Counted from the first letter of the stretch, positions 51,844-63,837 are shown. The stretch: 64,000 bases of DNA from Burkholderiales bacterium (GCA_016790165.1 JAEUPL010000013.1:62001-126000); one strand, 5' to 3'. Notes: generated by a model not told the origin, from the sequence alone. A program made the numbers and translations.

Positions 51844-52710
51844 TCAGCCGTCGAGCCCCAGCAGCCGCACCGCGTTACCTTTCAGAATTCCCGGCATCAC
51901 GTCGGGTTTGAACCCGGCCTCTTCGAAATCTTTCATCCAGCGCTCCGGCGTGATCAGCGGATAGTCGCTGCCGAAGAGCACGCGGTCTTTGAGCAGGGAG
52001 TTGGCGTATTGCACGAGCTGCTTTGGGAAGTACTTCGGGCTCCAACCTGAGAGGTCGATCCACACGTTGGGCTTGTGCGTCGCCACCGAGAGCGCCTCGT
52101 CCTGCCACGGGAAACTCGGGTGCGCCATCACGATCTGCATGTCGCCGAAGTTCACGGCGACGTCGTCGAGGTGCATCGGGTTGGAGTATTCGAGCCGGAG
52201 CTTGCCGCCGCAGTACATGCCCGAGCCGATGCCGCTGTGCCCGGTGTGAAAAATCACCGGCATCTTGTGGGCGTTGATCACTTCGTACAGTGGCCAGCAC
52301 ATGCGGTCGTTCGGATGGAAGCCCTGCACGGTCGGGTGCAGCTTGAAGCCCTTGATGCCTTCTTCCTTGATCAACCGCTCGGCCTCACGGGCGCCCATCT
52401 TGCCTTTGTGCGGATCGATGCTGGCGAACGCGATCATCATGTCGCTGTTTTCCTTCGCGGCGGCGGCGATCTCCTCATTGGGAATGCGCTTGCGGCCGAG
52501 ATTGGCTTCAGCATCTACCGTGAACATGACGAGACCAATCTTGCGTTCGCGATAGTACGCAACCGTCTCGGCAATCGTCGGCCGACGGCTGGAGCGGAAG
52601 TACTTATCGGCGGCGCGGTCGTATTCTTCGCCGTAGGCGTCGAAGGGGTTCCAGCAACTCACTTCGGCGTGGGTGTGGATGTCAATGGCGATGAGGTCTT
52701 CGTGCTTCAT
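51844..52710 (-). CDS. Amidohydrolase-family protein of the hydroxycinnamate cluster
   Basis: The product has 288 residues. Metal-site signatures of the amidohydrolase-2 group are visible: AIDIHTHAE at residues 8-16, a His in GFKLHPTVQGFHP, VIFHTGHSG, the AHPSFPW segment and the late Asp in LFGSDYPLITPERW. In Rhodopseudomonas-type p-coumarate clusters, members of this group act as beta-keto-acyl-CoA hydrolases, releasing the aromatic acid. Here the gene overlaps the MarR gene (ATGA) and follows feruloyl-CoA synthase and a crotonase, consistent with that role. Decarboxylase activity is another known possibility for the family. Confidence 0.8.
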   Translation of the reverse strand: MKHEDLIAIDIHTHAEVSCWNPFDAYGEEYDRAADKYFRSSRRPTIAETVAYYRERKIGLVMFTVDAEANLGRKRIPNEEIAAAAKENSDMMIAFASIDPHKGKMGAREAERLIKEEGIKGFKLHPTVQGFHPNDRMCWPLYEVINAHKMPVIFHTGHSGIGSGMYCGGKLRLEYSNPMHLDDVAVNFGDMQIVMAHPSFPWQDEALSVATHKPNVWIDLSGWSPKYFPKQLVQYANSLLKDRVLFGSDYPLITPERWMKDFEEAGFKPDVMPGILKGNAVRLLGLDG

Positions 52711-53240
52711 GGCGTTGATCCTGAGGCTGTGTCGGGGGCACTGGGGTCGGGTTGGTAGATTTTGCGGAGCAGGCGCATCAGAGTTGCCCGTTCATCCGCC
52801 GAGAGCGGCGACGAAACGCGGTTTTCCAGATCGCACGCGGCGGCTTCGGCTTCGCGCATCAGTTTTTTGCCATCGGCGCTGAGGTAAAGGCCGATCGCCC
52901 GACCATCCTCGGGGTGAGGTTTGCGCAACAGCAGGCCGCGCTTGTCGAGGTCTGCGATCAGTTTGACCAGGTTCGGCGGCAGGATGCCCAGCGCTGCGCA
53001 GAGCTGCCGCGACGTGATGCCGGGGTTATGCGTGATGAGCGAAAGCACCGAAAAATCTACCGGTCGGAGACCATAGACCGACATCCGTTCGAGAAACGCC
53101 TCGATGATGGTGAGAGCCGCTCGCCGCGCGTTGTACCCGAGAAGCGATTCCAGAAACGATGCGTCGATCGGGAGCTCACCACCGGCGCTGACGGGCGCAT
53201 CAGCAGCGGTGCGATTGAAGGTGCGGATGCGTCGGCCCAT
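52707..53240 (-). CDS. MarR-family regulator
   Basis: The product has 177 residues. It shows the MarR winged helix: DFSVLSLITHNPGITSRQLC, then the recognition helix ALGILPPNLVKLIADLDKRG and the wing LLLRKPHPEDGRAIGLYLSA. MarR proteins near hydroxycinnamate genes (CouR, FerR, FerC) are released from DNA by hydroxycinnamoyl-CoA thioesters, so feedback from the adjacent synthase is likely. It starts 11 nt after the feruloyl-CoA synthase gene, so it is inside the operon it presumably controls. Confidence 0.88.
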   Translation of the reverse strand: MGRRIRTFNRTAADAPVSAGGELPIDASFLESLLGYNARRAALTIIEAFLERMSVYGLRPVDFSVLSLITHNPGITSRQLCAALGILPPNLVKLIADLDKRGLLLRKPHPEDGRAIGLYLSADGKKLMREAEAAACDLENRVSSPLSADERATLMRLLRKIYQPDPSAPDTASGSTP

Positions 53241-53251
53241 GGCGGTGGTCG

Positions 53252-55135
53252 CTATGCTTCTGGCTTCAAGATGTTCGCCAGCGAACCGGCATACAGTGCG
53301 GCCACCGTGGTGGCGCGATGGCTGAGCACCGCACGCTGATTGATTGAGCCTTTGTCGGTGACTTCGCCCTTATCGAGCGACGGCGGGTCGGCGAGCAGGC
53401 ACAGTCGCGCCACGCGGTTGGCGCTACCCGTGGCGCTTTCAGCGAGCTTGTTCACGACGCCTTGAAAGTGTTCCAGTACGGGTTTCGACGCCAATACCTC
53501 CGTCAGCGCCGCGCTGTCCGGCAGGCCGGAGAGCTTGCGTATGGCGGGGACGATAGGGATCAGCATGGCGCCCACTTCGTGCTCGCCGTGACCGGTGATC
53601 ACCGCGTCCTGCACGTAAGGCGCGCCAGCGGCGATGATCTTGCCGCGCAACGGGCCCACACTGACAAACGTTCCGGTGGCGAGCTTGAAATCCTCCGCGA
53701 TGCGGCCATCGAAGCGGATGCCGCGATGCAGATCATCGGGGTCGCTCCATTGCACTGCATCACCCGAGCAGAAGAAGCCTTCGTCGTCGAACGCCTCTCG
53801 CGTGGCCTCCGGGTTGCGCCAGTAACCCGGCGTGATGTTCGGTCCCTTGTAGCGCAACTCCAGCTTGCCGCTGTTCGGCGCGAGCTTGATTTCCATGCCG
53901 GGCGTCGGCAATCCGAGCTCGCCAGCCCGGATGTTGGGGCTGGTGACAAAGATTGAGAACGGCGCCGATTCGGTCATGCCCATACTGGTGGTCATTACGA
54001 TGCGCTCGCCGACTTCCTTTTCGGCGCTGGCGTACAGGCTGTCCCAGATCGGCTGCGCAAGGGACGCGCCGGCATAGAAGAACATGCGGACACGCGACAG
54101 GAGCGTGCGACGTAGCTGATCGTCGCTCTGCATCGCGTGGGCAATCAGCTCGAAACCGTTGGGCACGTTAAAGTAAAGCGTCGGTGCCACTTCGCGCAGA
54201 TTGCGCAGTGTTTCGTGCATCAGCGCGGCGGTCGGCTTGCCATCGTCGATGTAGAGGGTGCCACCGTTGTAGAGCACCATGCCGAAGTTGTGGTTTCCAC
54301 CGAACGTGTGGTTCCACGGCAGCCAGTCCACCAGCACGGGCGGGTTGTCCGCGTCGGTCAGCACCGGCATCGACTGCCGCATCTGCTGCTGGTTGGCGCA
54401 GAGCATGCGCTGGGTGTTGATCACCCCTTTGGGCAGCTTGGTGGAGCCGCTGGTGAACAGAAATTTCGCGATGGTGTCCGGCCCGGTGGCGGCGTGGGCA
54501 GCGTCCACCGCAGCTGCCGGCGTGGTGGCCAGCCAGTCCGCCAGCGCGACGACCTTTCCTGCCTTGCGTGTACCCGCTGCCGGATCGTCGCAGACCACCG
54601 GCACCTCGGCCGCTACCGTCGCGTCGATGGCGCGGCTGTACTTGCCAAGGTCGGCGGCGTACACCACCCCCGGGGTAATGGTGCCAAGCACGTGGCGCAA
54701 CTTCTCGAAGTCCTGGCTCACCAGGGAGTAGGGCGTCGACACTGGGCAGTACGGTACCCCCACATACATTGCGCCCAATCCGAGCAGCGCGTGCTCAATG
54801 CTGTTCTCCGAAAGGATCGCCAACGGGCGCTCGACGCTGGCACCCGCATCAAGCAACGCTTGCCCGATGCTGCGGGCTGCTTTGAGTGCCTCGCCATAGG
54901 TGACCACGCGCCAGTCGCCACGGCTACCGTCAGCGTTTTGCGCGCGGCGAGCGAGGAAGGGGCGATCCGGCGCGACGCTCGCCCAATGCGTCAGGCGGTC
55001 GGTGATGCGAACGGCGTGTTCGCCCAGCGACTGATCGGCGCGCGCGTAGGTGTGGCCGTTGTTCTCACGCACCAGCACGCGGGTGACACCGAACGAGAGC
55101 GGGCGGTAGCGGGGGCCGCTGGTTTGCGCACTCAT
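53252..55135 (-). CDS. Feruloyl-CoA synthase-like acyl-CoA ligase
   Basis: The product has 627 residues, typical of bacterial feruloyl-CoA synthases (600-630). AMP-binding family motifs: KFLFTSGSTKLPKGVINTQR (P-loop), the SMGMTESAPFS adenine-binding segment, and the hinge region around FDGRIAEDFKLATGTFVSVG. The N-terminal MSAQTSGPRYRPLSFGVTRV and DWLPWNHTFGGNHNFG patterns are those I associate with this subgroup. It activates ferulate, p-coumarate or caffeate with ATP and CoA. It follows the crotonase gene by 79 nt. Confidence 0.88.
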   Translation of the reverse strand: MSAQTSGPRYRPLSFGVTRVLVRENNGHTYARADQSLGEHAVRITDRLTHWASVAPDRPFLARRAQNADGSRGDWRVVTYGEALKAARSIGQALLDAGASVERPLAILSENSIEHALLGLGAMYVGVPYCPVSTPYSLVSQDFEKLRHVLGTITPGVVYAADLGKYSRAIDATVAAEVPVVCDDPAAGTRKAGKVVALADWLATTPAAAVDAAHAATGPDTIAKFLFTSGSTKLPKGVINTQRMLCANQQQMRQSMPVLTDADNPPVLVDWLPWNHTFGGNHNFGMVLYNGGTLYIDDGKPTAALMHETLRNLREVAPTLYFNVPNGFELIAHAMQSDDQLRRTLLSRVRMFFYAGASLAQPIWDSLYASAEKEVGERIVMTTSMGMTESAPFSIFVTSPNIRAGELGLPTPGMEIKLAPNSGKLELRYKGPNITPGYWRNPEATREAFDDEGFFCSGDAVQWSDPDDLHRGIRFDGRIAEDFKLATGTFVSVGPLRGKIIAAGAPYVQDAVITGHGEHEVGAMLIPIVPAIRKLSGLPDSAALTEVLASKPVLEHFQGVVNKLAESATGSANRVARLCLLADPPSLDKGEVTDKGSINQRAVLSHRATTVAALYAGSLANILKPEA

Positions 55136-55214
55136 GATTCCTCCTTGGGTTCTGCAATGCGCTCGCCTGTCCTCTCAGCTCGGGCGCGATGGGTTGGGTA
55201 GCGGTTTGCCGCGC

Positions 55215-56000
55215 TCAGGCCTTTACTTTCGGCCCGCGTCCTTCAAGGAACTCGAGGACGCGTTCTTTCGCTTCCGGCGCGCTTTGTGCGATGGCGGAAA
55301 TCAGCCCTTCCGTCAGATAGCCGTGATCGGCGGGCTGCTCGGCGATGCGCGGCAGCGCGTGCATCAGCGAATAGTTGGTCATCGGCGCGTTGGTGGCGAT
55401 GCGTTCAGCGAGCGCGATGGCTTTCTCCAAGGCCTGGCCAGCCGGCACGTGATACTGCGCAAAGCCGAGCGGCACGGCGTCGGCGGCCTTGTAGACGCGC
55501 CCGGTGAGCATCATGTCGAGCATTCGGTGGGCGCCGATCAGCTTGGGTATGCGCACCGAACCGCCGCCGCCCACAAAGATGCCGCGTGAGCCTTCCGGCA
55601 ATGCGAAGAACGCCGTATCGTCGGCGACGCGGATGTGGCAGCTCGACGCCAGCTCCAGCCCGCCTCCGACGACGGCGCCGTGCAATGCTGCGACGATCGG
55701 AATGCGGCCAAATTCAAGATTGCCCAGAATGCGGTGCCAGCTGCGTGAATGATGCAGACCTTCCACGGCATCGCGTTCGCGAATCTCTGACAGATCAAGC
55801 CCTGCGCTGAAATGATCACCGCTGCCGGTCAGAACGGCGGCGCCGACTGACTTGGGCAGGCCGGCAAAGGTGGCGTCAATCTCGGCCATCAGCGCGTCGC
55901 TCAGCGCGTTGCGTTTCTCCGTCCGCATCAGGCGCACGATGCCGATGGCGCCACGAATTTCGACCGCGACGCCACTACGGTTCGCTGGTGTTGCGCTCAT
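55215..56000 (-). CDS. Crotonase / enoyl-CoA hydratase family protein
   Basis: The product has 261 residues. The crotonase fold is clear: RTEKRNALSDALMAEIDATF, the oxyanion hole segment SAGLDLSEI and AALHGAVVGGGLELASSCHI, and an acidic residue in LPEGSRGIFVGGGGSVRI at the catalytic Glu position. With feruloyl-CoA synthase it should hydrate the cinnamoyl side chain, either as lyase (Ech/HCHL type) or as hydratase; the amidohydrolase downstream favours the hydratase/beta-keto route. It is the first gene of the minus-strand operon, whose promoter lies upstream of 56000. Confidence 0.88.
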   Translation of the reverse strand: MSATPANRSGVAVEIRGAIGIVRLMRTEKRNALSDALMAEIDATFAGLPKSVGAAVLTGSGDHFSAGLDLSEIRERDAVEGLHHSRSWHRILGNLEFGRIPIVAALHGAVVGGGLELASSCHIRVADDTAFFALPEGSRGIFVGGGGSVRIPKLIGAHRMLDMMLTGRVYKAADAVPLGFAQYHVPAGQALEKAIALAERIATNAPMTNYSLMHALPRIAEQPADHGYLTEGLISAIAQSAPEAKERVLEFLEGRGPKVKA

Positions 56001-56073
56001 GGTTCCTCCTGTAATTGATTATGAAATGTAACTAAATGCCGGGGTTGGGGCAAGGGTTGAGTGTCCGGATAAC

Positions 56074-56189
56074 AGCTTTTTGTTTGGACCGACACCTAAA
56101 TGAGGCGTTGGCGCTCAATTTGTTGGAAGTCGACTTGAAGAAATTAGCAATCGCAACGACTGTTCTCCGGTGCAAAAGCACAAAAAGCT
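56074..56189. repeat. 116-bp palindromic element, copy A (best preserved)
   Basis: Arms AACAGCTTTTTGT (56071-56083) and ACAAAAAGCTGTT (56180-56192) are exact reverse complements; the centre is the 10-bp dyad AAGTCGACTT (56127-56136), exactly midway. Each half carries an A/T patch (AATTT) at about +43 to +48 from its arm. The element lies in the 369-bp gap between the hydroxycinnamate operon and the exported-protein gene at 56370; the rest of the gap shows nothing else recognisable. Confidence 0.85.
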
Positions 56190-56369
56190 GTTAAACGAGT
56201 CAAGGTGGGAACGCCAACTGCCCGCCGCTCCGCTCATTCGCGGCCTTGAAATCGCGTTTCGTCGCAACGCGCGTGCATGCATGCCGCGACACGGCAACAC
56301 TTCGTCCCGTCCTGCAACTGATCAGCGCCGCGCTGCTCAGGCATTCCGAGGTACACGCGAAGGATTCTC

Positions 56370-57284
56370 ATGCGCACCCGTTCCCAGCTCCACTACGCCT
56401 CCCTGTTGATCAGTATTCCGCTCATCGCGCTGGTCGGTCTGGCTGTACCACCCACGCTGGCGCAAGCGCCCGCCGCAGCTCCGGCGCCGGCGAGTGTCGC
56501 AGCGGCGCCCGCCACAGCCGCGCCCAAGGTGTTTGCGCTGGTGGCGGCGGTGGGTGATCAATTTCAGTACGTCCGGCAAAAGGAATCCGTCGGGTCGCAC
56601 TTCGAACCCTTTGTCCGGCAAACGCTGGTGGTGCCCGATCATTCGCTGAACCATGCCGTGTTGCGCGGGCTGGACCGTGCCGTGGAGCAGCAATACCCAC
56701 AGTCCGAACGCATTTTTATGGCCGTTCGCGGTGACCCCGCGATTCAGAACGCACTGCCTCAGGAACGCGAGGCACTCACCACGCAGCGCGTCCTTTCGCT
56801 GCTTGAGGCCAACCCTGACCGCCAGCGCTGGGATCAGATCATCATGGTCGTGCCGAAGTGGCTGATGAGCGAACGCCAGGGCATGGGCAGCAAACTCACG
56901 GGCATCGGCCTCTACGTACAGCCGCTCGGCAACGAGTGGGACACCAGCGGCGAAATCGTTGAGGATCTGGTTGAAGACACCACGCGCGCCAGCGTCCGGT
57001 CGCGCAAGTTCATCGCGCCGTTCTTTTACGTGCAGGTGACTACGCTCGATGCGCGGACGCTCAAAGTGATCCGCTCCGAATCGCGATATGACTTCCGGAA
57101 GATCGTTGACAAAGAGTCCACAGCGCTCGATGTGCAGGCCCAGTTCAGCCCCGAGCAACTGGCCTCGCACATGCAACGCTTCGTGGAAACGTCGGCATTG
57201 AAAGCGGTGAACGAAAAGGCGGATACTGGCACGGTTCAGGTGGGCCCGGTCAGGACGATCAGCAGCGATCCCCCGAAAAAGTGA
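56370..57284 (+). CDS. Hypothetical exported protein
   Basis: The product has 304 residues with a signal peptide (YASLLISIPLIALVGLAVPP, cleavage near LAQA) and an Ala/Pro-rich linker at 31-51. The mature part (PKVFALVAAVGDQFQYVRQK ... IIMVVPKWLMSERQGMGSKL) is mixed alpha/beta, lacks Cys and has no motif I recognise. It is a single gene between palindromic element A and queA. A periplasmic or outer-membrane-associated role is likely from the signal alone. Confidence 0.65.
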   Translation: MRTRSQLHYASLLISIPLIALVGLAVPPTLAQAPAAAPAPASVAAAPATAAPKVFALVAAVGDQFQYVRQKESVGSHFEPFVRQTLVVPDHSLNHAVLRGLDRAVEQQYPQSERIFMAVRGDPAIQNALPQEREALTTQRVLSLLEANPDRQRWDQIIMVVPKWLMSERQGMGSKLTGIGLYVQPLGNEWDTSGEIVEDLVEDTTRASVRSRKFIAPFFYVQVTTLDARTLKVIRSESRYDFRKIVDKESTALDVQAQFSPEQLASHMQRFVETSALKAVNEKADTGTVQVGPVRTISSDPPKK

Positions 57285-57367
57285 CTGCTGCGCCCCAGTG
57301 CGGCACGCTTCGTATGAACGGAACCACCCCATAAAATCAGGTGCTTCACTCATGGAGCGCCTGTCAA

Positions 57368-59568
<2,201 letters not shown>

Positions 59569-59835
59569 CGAACTGAGTGTCGTTTCAGGGCCACAGTGAG
59601 CACGTGGCCACTTTCGTGCAGGATTTGCGGAGAATTTCACACGTACCAGGAAAATTCTGATCAGACTACGCTTGCGCGGTATCGTTCATGTGATCGACGT
59701 GCTCCTCCGTCGTCGCCCCACCGGAAACACGATCAACTCACCTCCGCGCTCGCCGTGAAAAGTCAAAACGCGCCGCATCACTAAAGTCACAACGACACAG
59801 CGAGACGTCACGCGAGTTCGGGCGCGTTCGCACTT

Positions 59836-60173
59836 GTGCTCAGGGTGATGGGGGGCAGTGCCGTCGCGGGCGGTGTCGACCCCGACACGTTGCCACTCGT
59901 CGCCCACTACACGGATCGTCTGATTGTCAAACTGACGCCGTCCTCGGCGAAAGGCCCGTCGATCTCGGCAGCCGACGGGGCGCAGATGGCCACAACGCTG
60001 AGCGCTACGAGAGGGCGCGCGCTGTGCTTTTCGCACCAGGCCGGCATGGGGCCGCGATCCTCAAGACGGCTTCGCGCATGACGCTCGCGGAGGCGGCCGC
60101 CGTCGCGGCACAGACTTCCGCGCAGGCGGATGTCGACTACGCTGAGCCGGACTGCGGCACCAACTACCCGTAG
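59836..60173 (+). pseudogene. Remnant of an S8 serine protease (propeptide region only)
   Basis: Translation from GTG 59836 gives HYTDRLIVKLTPSSAKG and then LSATRGRALCFSHQAGMG, after which the frame is lost at about 60047. In the next frame the sequence continues AAILKTASRMTLAEAAAVAA followed by QADVDYAEPD up to a TAG at 60171-60173. The order and wording match the inhibitor-I9 propeptide that precedes subtilisin-like catalytic domains (RLIVKY... VEYAEPD). The catalytic domain is absent, and one base appears to be missing, so the fragment is not functional. Confidence 0.6.
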
Positions 60174-60210
60174 CCCGCTGTGCGGCCGTGGGGGAACCCC
60201 GGATCGGTAT

Positions 60211-60326
60211 AGCTTTTTAGCCTGATCCGCCGCCGTTTGGTCATTTGGATGTAGTTTTTCTGTAGGTCGACATTCAGAAAAACGCATGCCAAACGACCGG
60301 CTGGCGGTCGGTAGCTGGACAAAGCT
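60211..60326. repeat. 116-bp palindromic element, copy B
   Basis: The arms are ATAGCTTTTTAG (60209-60220) and ACAAAGCTGTT (60319-60329); the centre is GTCGAC (60266-60271), exactly midway. TTTTTCTG lies in the left half and CAGAAAAA in the right, so inner parts also mirror each other. CCGAC and GTCG pairs within the right half (60285-60311) could form a secondary hairpin. It lies between the protease remnant and yajC. Confidence 0.8.
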
Positions 60327-60442
60327 GTTTAGCGCGCCGGTGTGCACCGCCGATGTGCGCAGAGTGGCGTGCAGGGCAATTCGGGGCCACCTTGCGCCGC
60401 TACAATTCAAAGTTAACTTTTTGATTTGTCGAGGGTTTCCCC

Positions 60443-60763
60443 ATGATTGGCACTGCACATGCACAGGCAGCGGGTGGCGCGGCGGGCGGCGAAATGCTGT
60501 CGCTGCTGCCGATGATCGGTATCTTTGTCGTTTTTTACTTTCTTCTGATCCGCCCGCAACAAAAGCGAGCCAAGGAGCAGAAGGCCATGATGGAAGCCCT
60601 GCAAAAGGGTGACGAAGTCGTGACTGCCGGTGGCGCGGTGGGCAAGGTCGTCAAACTCGACGACAACTACGTCACGCTGAACGTGGGCGGTAGCACCGAG
60701 ATCTCCTTTCAGCGCAACGCCGTGACGGCGCTTCTGCCCAAGGGATCCCTCAAGCAGATCTGA
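60443..60763 (+). CDS. yajC: Sec translocon accessory protein YajC
   Basis: The product has 106 residues with one N-terminal membrane helix (LLPMIGIFVVFYFLLIRPQQ), then a basic segment and the conserved GDEVVTAGGAVGKVVKLDDN. YajC associates with SecD and SecF in the inner membrane. It begins 135 nt before secD and is the first gene of yajC-secD-secF; the queA-tgt genes lie just upstream, as in other proteobacteria, here separated by a protease remnant and palindromic element B. Confidence 0.94.
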   Translation: MIGTAHAQAAGGAAGGEMLSLLPMIGIFVVFYFLLIRPQQKRAKEQKAMMEALQKGDEVVTAGGAVGKVVKLDDNYVTLNVGGSTEISFQRNAVTALLPKGSLKQI

Positions 60764-60897
60764 TTCACGGCGGTCCTCGGCGCGATCTTGCAATCCCCTG
60801 ATCGCGCCCCACCTAGTTTTGACCGCGGAAGCCCGCCCCCGACTCGTTCCCTTTGCGCCGTGCACTGGGACATCCCCTCACCCACCGAGCGTTTGCC

Positions 60898-62826
60898 ATG
60901 AATCGCTACCCCCTGTGGAAATACCTGATCATGATCGTTGCGGTCGTGATCGGTTTGTTCTACACGCTGCCCAACATCTTCCCGCAGGTGCCTGCGGTGC
61001 AGGTGTCGACCAACAAATCCGCCGTCAAACTCGATGCGCCGCTGCTCGATCGCGTCGAAAAAACGCTCAAAGGCGCGGGCGTCAGCTTCACCTCCAGCGA
61101 ACTCGACCCGGCCAACGGGGTTCATATTCGCTTCGCCAAGGGCGACACCACGGGTCAGGTGAAAGCCAAAGAGCTGTTGCTCAAGGATTTGAATGGTGGC
61201 GCGCCCGAGGGCAGCTACATCATTGCGCTGACAGCGGAATCGACCACGCCGCACTGGATGCAAAATCTCAACGCCAAGCCGATGGCGCTGGGCCTCGACC
61301 TGCGTGGCGGTGTGCACTTCCTGATGCAGGTGGACATGAAAGGCGCACTGGAGCGTGCCGCGGATCGGAACGCGGCTGACATCCGCTCGCTGCTGCGCGA
61401 GAAAAAGATTCAGTACGGCGGCGTGGACAAGGCGGGCGAGACCATTGCCGTGAAGTTCAGTGACGCCGCTGAGCGCGAGAAGGCCTCGCGCGCCCTGACC
61501 GACAGCAACAAGGATCTGCTGCTCAAGGAAGACGGCGCCGCGCAGGATCTGCGGGTGGTGATCACGCTCAAGGAGGAGGCCAAACGCAAGCTGGCGGACT
61601 CCGCGATCGAGCAAAACCAGAAGGTGCTCGGCAACCGCATCAACGCGTTGGGCCTGACCGAGCCGATCATTCAGCGTCAGGGTGCCGACCGCATCGTGAT
61701 TCAGGTGCCGGGTGCGTCCGATCCCGCGCGCCTGAAAGACGTGATCGGCCGCACCGGTACGCTGGAACTGCGCATGGTCGAGGCCGACAACCAGAAGAAC
61801 AGCGGTGCACTGCTTGCAGCGCAAAGCGGCAACGTGCCCTACGGCACCGAGCTGATGAACGACCGCGACGGCGGCCAGATTCTGGTCAAGAAGCAGTACG
61901 TCATCACTGGCGAGCGCATCAACGGCGCGGAACCTGCATTTGATGGCCAGAACAATCAGCCGATCGTGCGAGTAAGCACGGACGGCCAGGGTGCGCGCAT
62001 CCTGCGCGAAGTCACCGGCCAGAACGTGGGTAACCGCATGGCCATCGTGCTGATCGAGAAGGGCAAGCCCGAAGTGATCACCGCGCCGACGATTCAGAGC
62101 GAATTGGGAAGCAACTTTCAGATCAGCGGTCGCATGACCACGCGCGAGACGAGTGATATCGCGCTGCTGATTCGGTCCGGTTCGATTGCGGCGCCGATGG
62201 AAATCATCGAAGAACGCACCGTCGGGCCCAGCCTCGGTGCCGAGAACATCGAGCGTGGCTTTAACTCCGTGCTCTGGGGCTTCGTCGCGCTGGCGGCGTT
62301 CATCTGTGTGTATTACATGGTGATGGGCCTGATCTCGACGCTGGCGCTGTCGGTCAACCTGCTGTTGCTGATTGCAATTCTCTCGATGCTGCAAGCCACA
62401 CTCACATTGCCCGGCATCGCGGCGATCGCGCTCACGCTCGGTATGGCGATTGACGCCAACGTGCTGATCAATGAACGCATCCGTGAAGAACTGCGTCGCG
62501 GCCTGAAACCGCAGGAGGCGATCTCGGCAGGTTTTGAGCATGCGTGGGCCACGATTCTTGACTCAAACATCACCACACTCATCGCGGGTCTGGCGCTATT
62601 CATGTTTGGCTCGGGACCGGTGAAGGGCTTCGCGGTTGTGCACTGTCTTGGCATCCTGACATCGATGTTCTCCGCCGTGTTCTTCTCGCGCGGCATCGTA
62701 AATCTGGTGTACGGAGCGAAGAAAAAGCTCGAATCGATCTCCATCGGCACGATCTGGCGACCCGACTCGGTGGTCACCCGCAACGCCGCTGCCGACGACG
62801 ACGTGGTCGCGACGAATTCGAAGTAA
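60898..62826 (+). CDS. secD: Protein translocase subunit SecD
   Basis: The product has 642 residues from ATG 60898 (MNRYPLWKYLIMIVAVVIGL). SecD/F use the proton gradient to help pull proteins out of SecYEG. Visible are the first membrane helix, the LGLDLRGGVHFLMQVDMKGA segment (D1 motif), the large periplasmic domain, and the C-terminal five membrane helices including ATLTLPGIAAIALTLGMAID and NVLINERIREELRRG (D4-type Asp). secF follows 24 nt later. Confidence 0.96.
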   Translation: MNRYPLWKYLIMIVAVVIGLFYTLPNIFPQVPAVQVSTNKSAVKLDAPLLDRVEKTLKGAGVSFTSSELDPANGVHIRFAKGDTTGQVKAKELLLKDLNGGAPEGSYIIALTAESTTPHWMQNLNAKPMALGLDLRGGVHFLMQVDMKGALERAADRNAADIRSLLREKKIQYGGVDKAGETIAVKFSDAAEREKASRALTDSNKDLLLKEDGAAQDLRVVITLKEEAKRKLADSAIEQNQKVLGNRINALGLTEPIIQRQGADRIVIQVPGASDPARLKDVIGRTGTLELRMVEADNQKNSGALLAAQSGNVPYGTELMNDRDGGQILVKKQYVITGERINGAEPAFDGQNNQPIVRVSTDGQGARILREVTGQNVGNRMAIVLIEKGKPEVITAPTIQSELGSNFQISGRMTTRETSDIALLIRSGSIAAPMEIIEERTVGPSLGAENIERGFNSVLWGFVALAAFICVYYMVMGLISTLALSVNLLLLIAILSMLQATLTLPGIAAIALTLGMAIDANVLINERIREELRRGLKPQEAISAGFEHAWATILDSNITTLIAGLALFMFGSGPVKGFAVVHCLGILTSMFSAVFFSRGIVNLVYGAKKKLESISIGTIWRPDSVVTRNAAADDDVVATNSK

Positions 62827-62850
62827 GCGCGGAAAAGACAGGAGACAGAC

Positions 62851-63837
62851 ATGGAATTTTTCCGCATCAAGCGCGACCTGCCATTCATGAAGTACGCGTT
62901 GATCTTCAACGCGATTTCACTGATTACTTTTTTGATTGCGGTCGGCGCACTTTTCTACAAAGGGCTGCACTACGGAATTGACTTCACCGGCGGCACGGTC
63001 GCCGAGCTGCGCTATGCCAAGCCGGCCGACATGACGCAAGCCCGTGCTGCCGTCGAAAGCCTGAAAACCGGCGAGGCGGTCGTGCAGAACTTCGGGACGC
63101 CGCAGGACGTGCTGGTACGCCTGCCGCTGGTGCAGGGGGTGACCAACGCGCAGATGAGTGAAAACCTGTTCAGAGCGCTGTGCGGTTCACGTACCATCGC
63201 GGACACGAAAACGGCGTGCGGCGACGGTGCGGAAAAGATTGAGCTCACGCGCGTCGAATTCGTCGGCCCGCAGGTCGGCAAAGAGCTGTTCGAGAGCGGC
63301 GCGCTGGCCCTCGTGCTCGTGATCGCCGGCATCATGCTGTATCTCGCGATTCGATTTGAATGGCGCTTTGCCGTCGCTGCGATCATCGCGAACCTGCACG
63401 ACATCATCATCATTCTTGGGTTGTTCGCAATCTTCGGCTGGGAATTCAACCTCCCGGTGCTCGCCGGTGTACTCGCGATTCTCGGCTACTCCGTGAATGA
63501 ATCGGTGGTGATCGCCGACCGGGTACGCGAGAACTTCCGCAAGATGCGCAAGGCGAGTGTGGATGAGGTGATTGACAACGCAATCACCAGCACCATCAGC
63601 CGCACGATCATCACCCACGGTTCGACCCAGATCATGGTGCTCGCGATGCTGTTCTTCGGTGGCGAAACGCTGCACTACTTCGCCCTGGCGCTGACGATCG
63701 GCATCTGCTTCGGTATCTACTCGTCCGTGCTGGTGATGGCGCCCCTAGTGCGTTGGTTGGGCACGTCGCGCGAGAATCTCGTCAAGCCGGAAACCAAGCC
63801 GAAAGACGCGCTCGAGGCGGAAAAAATCCTGCCTTAG
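62851..63837 (+). CDS. secF: Protein translocase subunit SecF
   Basis: The product has 328 residues, with GGAG before the ATG. Family features include IDFTGGTVAELRYAKPADMT, the first periplasmic domain, then membrane helices with LAGVLAILGYSVNESVVIAD and RVRENFRKM, and SRTIITHGSTQIMVLAMLFF. It completes the SecDF complex with the preceding gene. A hairpin without a T-run (63867-63891) follows and may separate it from the convergent gene at the window end. Confidence 0.96.
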   Translation: MEFFRIKRDLPFMKYALIFNAISLITFLIAVGALFYKGLHYGIDFTGGTVAELRYAKPADMTQARAAVESLKTGEAVVQNFGTPQDVLVRLPLVQGVTNAQMSENLFRALCGSRTIADTKTACGDGAEKIELTRVEFVGPQVGKELFESGALALVLVIAGIMLYLAIRFEWRFAVAAIIANLHDIIIILGLFAIFGWEFNLPVLAGVLAILGYSVNESVVIADRVRENFRKMRKASVDEVIDNAITSTISRTIITHGSTQIMVLAMLFFGGETLHYFALALTIGICFGIYSSVLVMAPLVRWLGTSRENLVKPETKPKDALEAEKILP

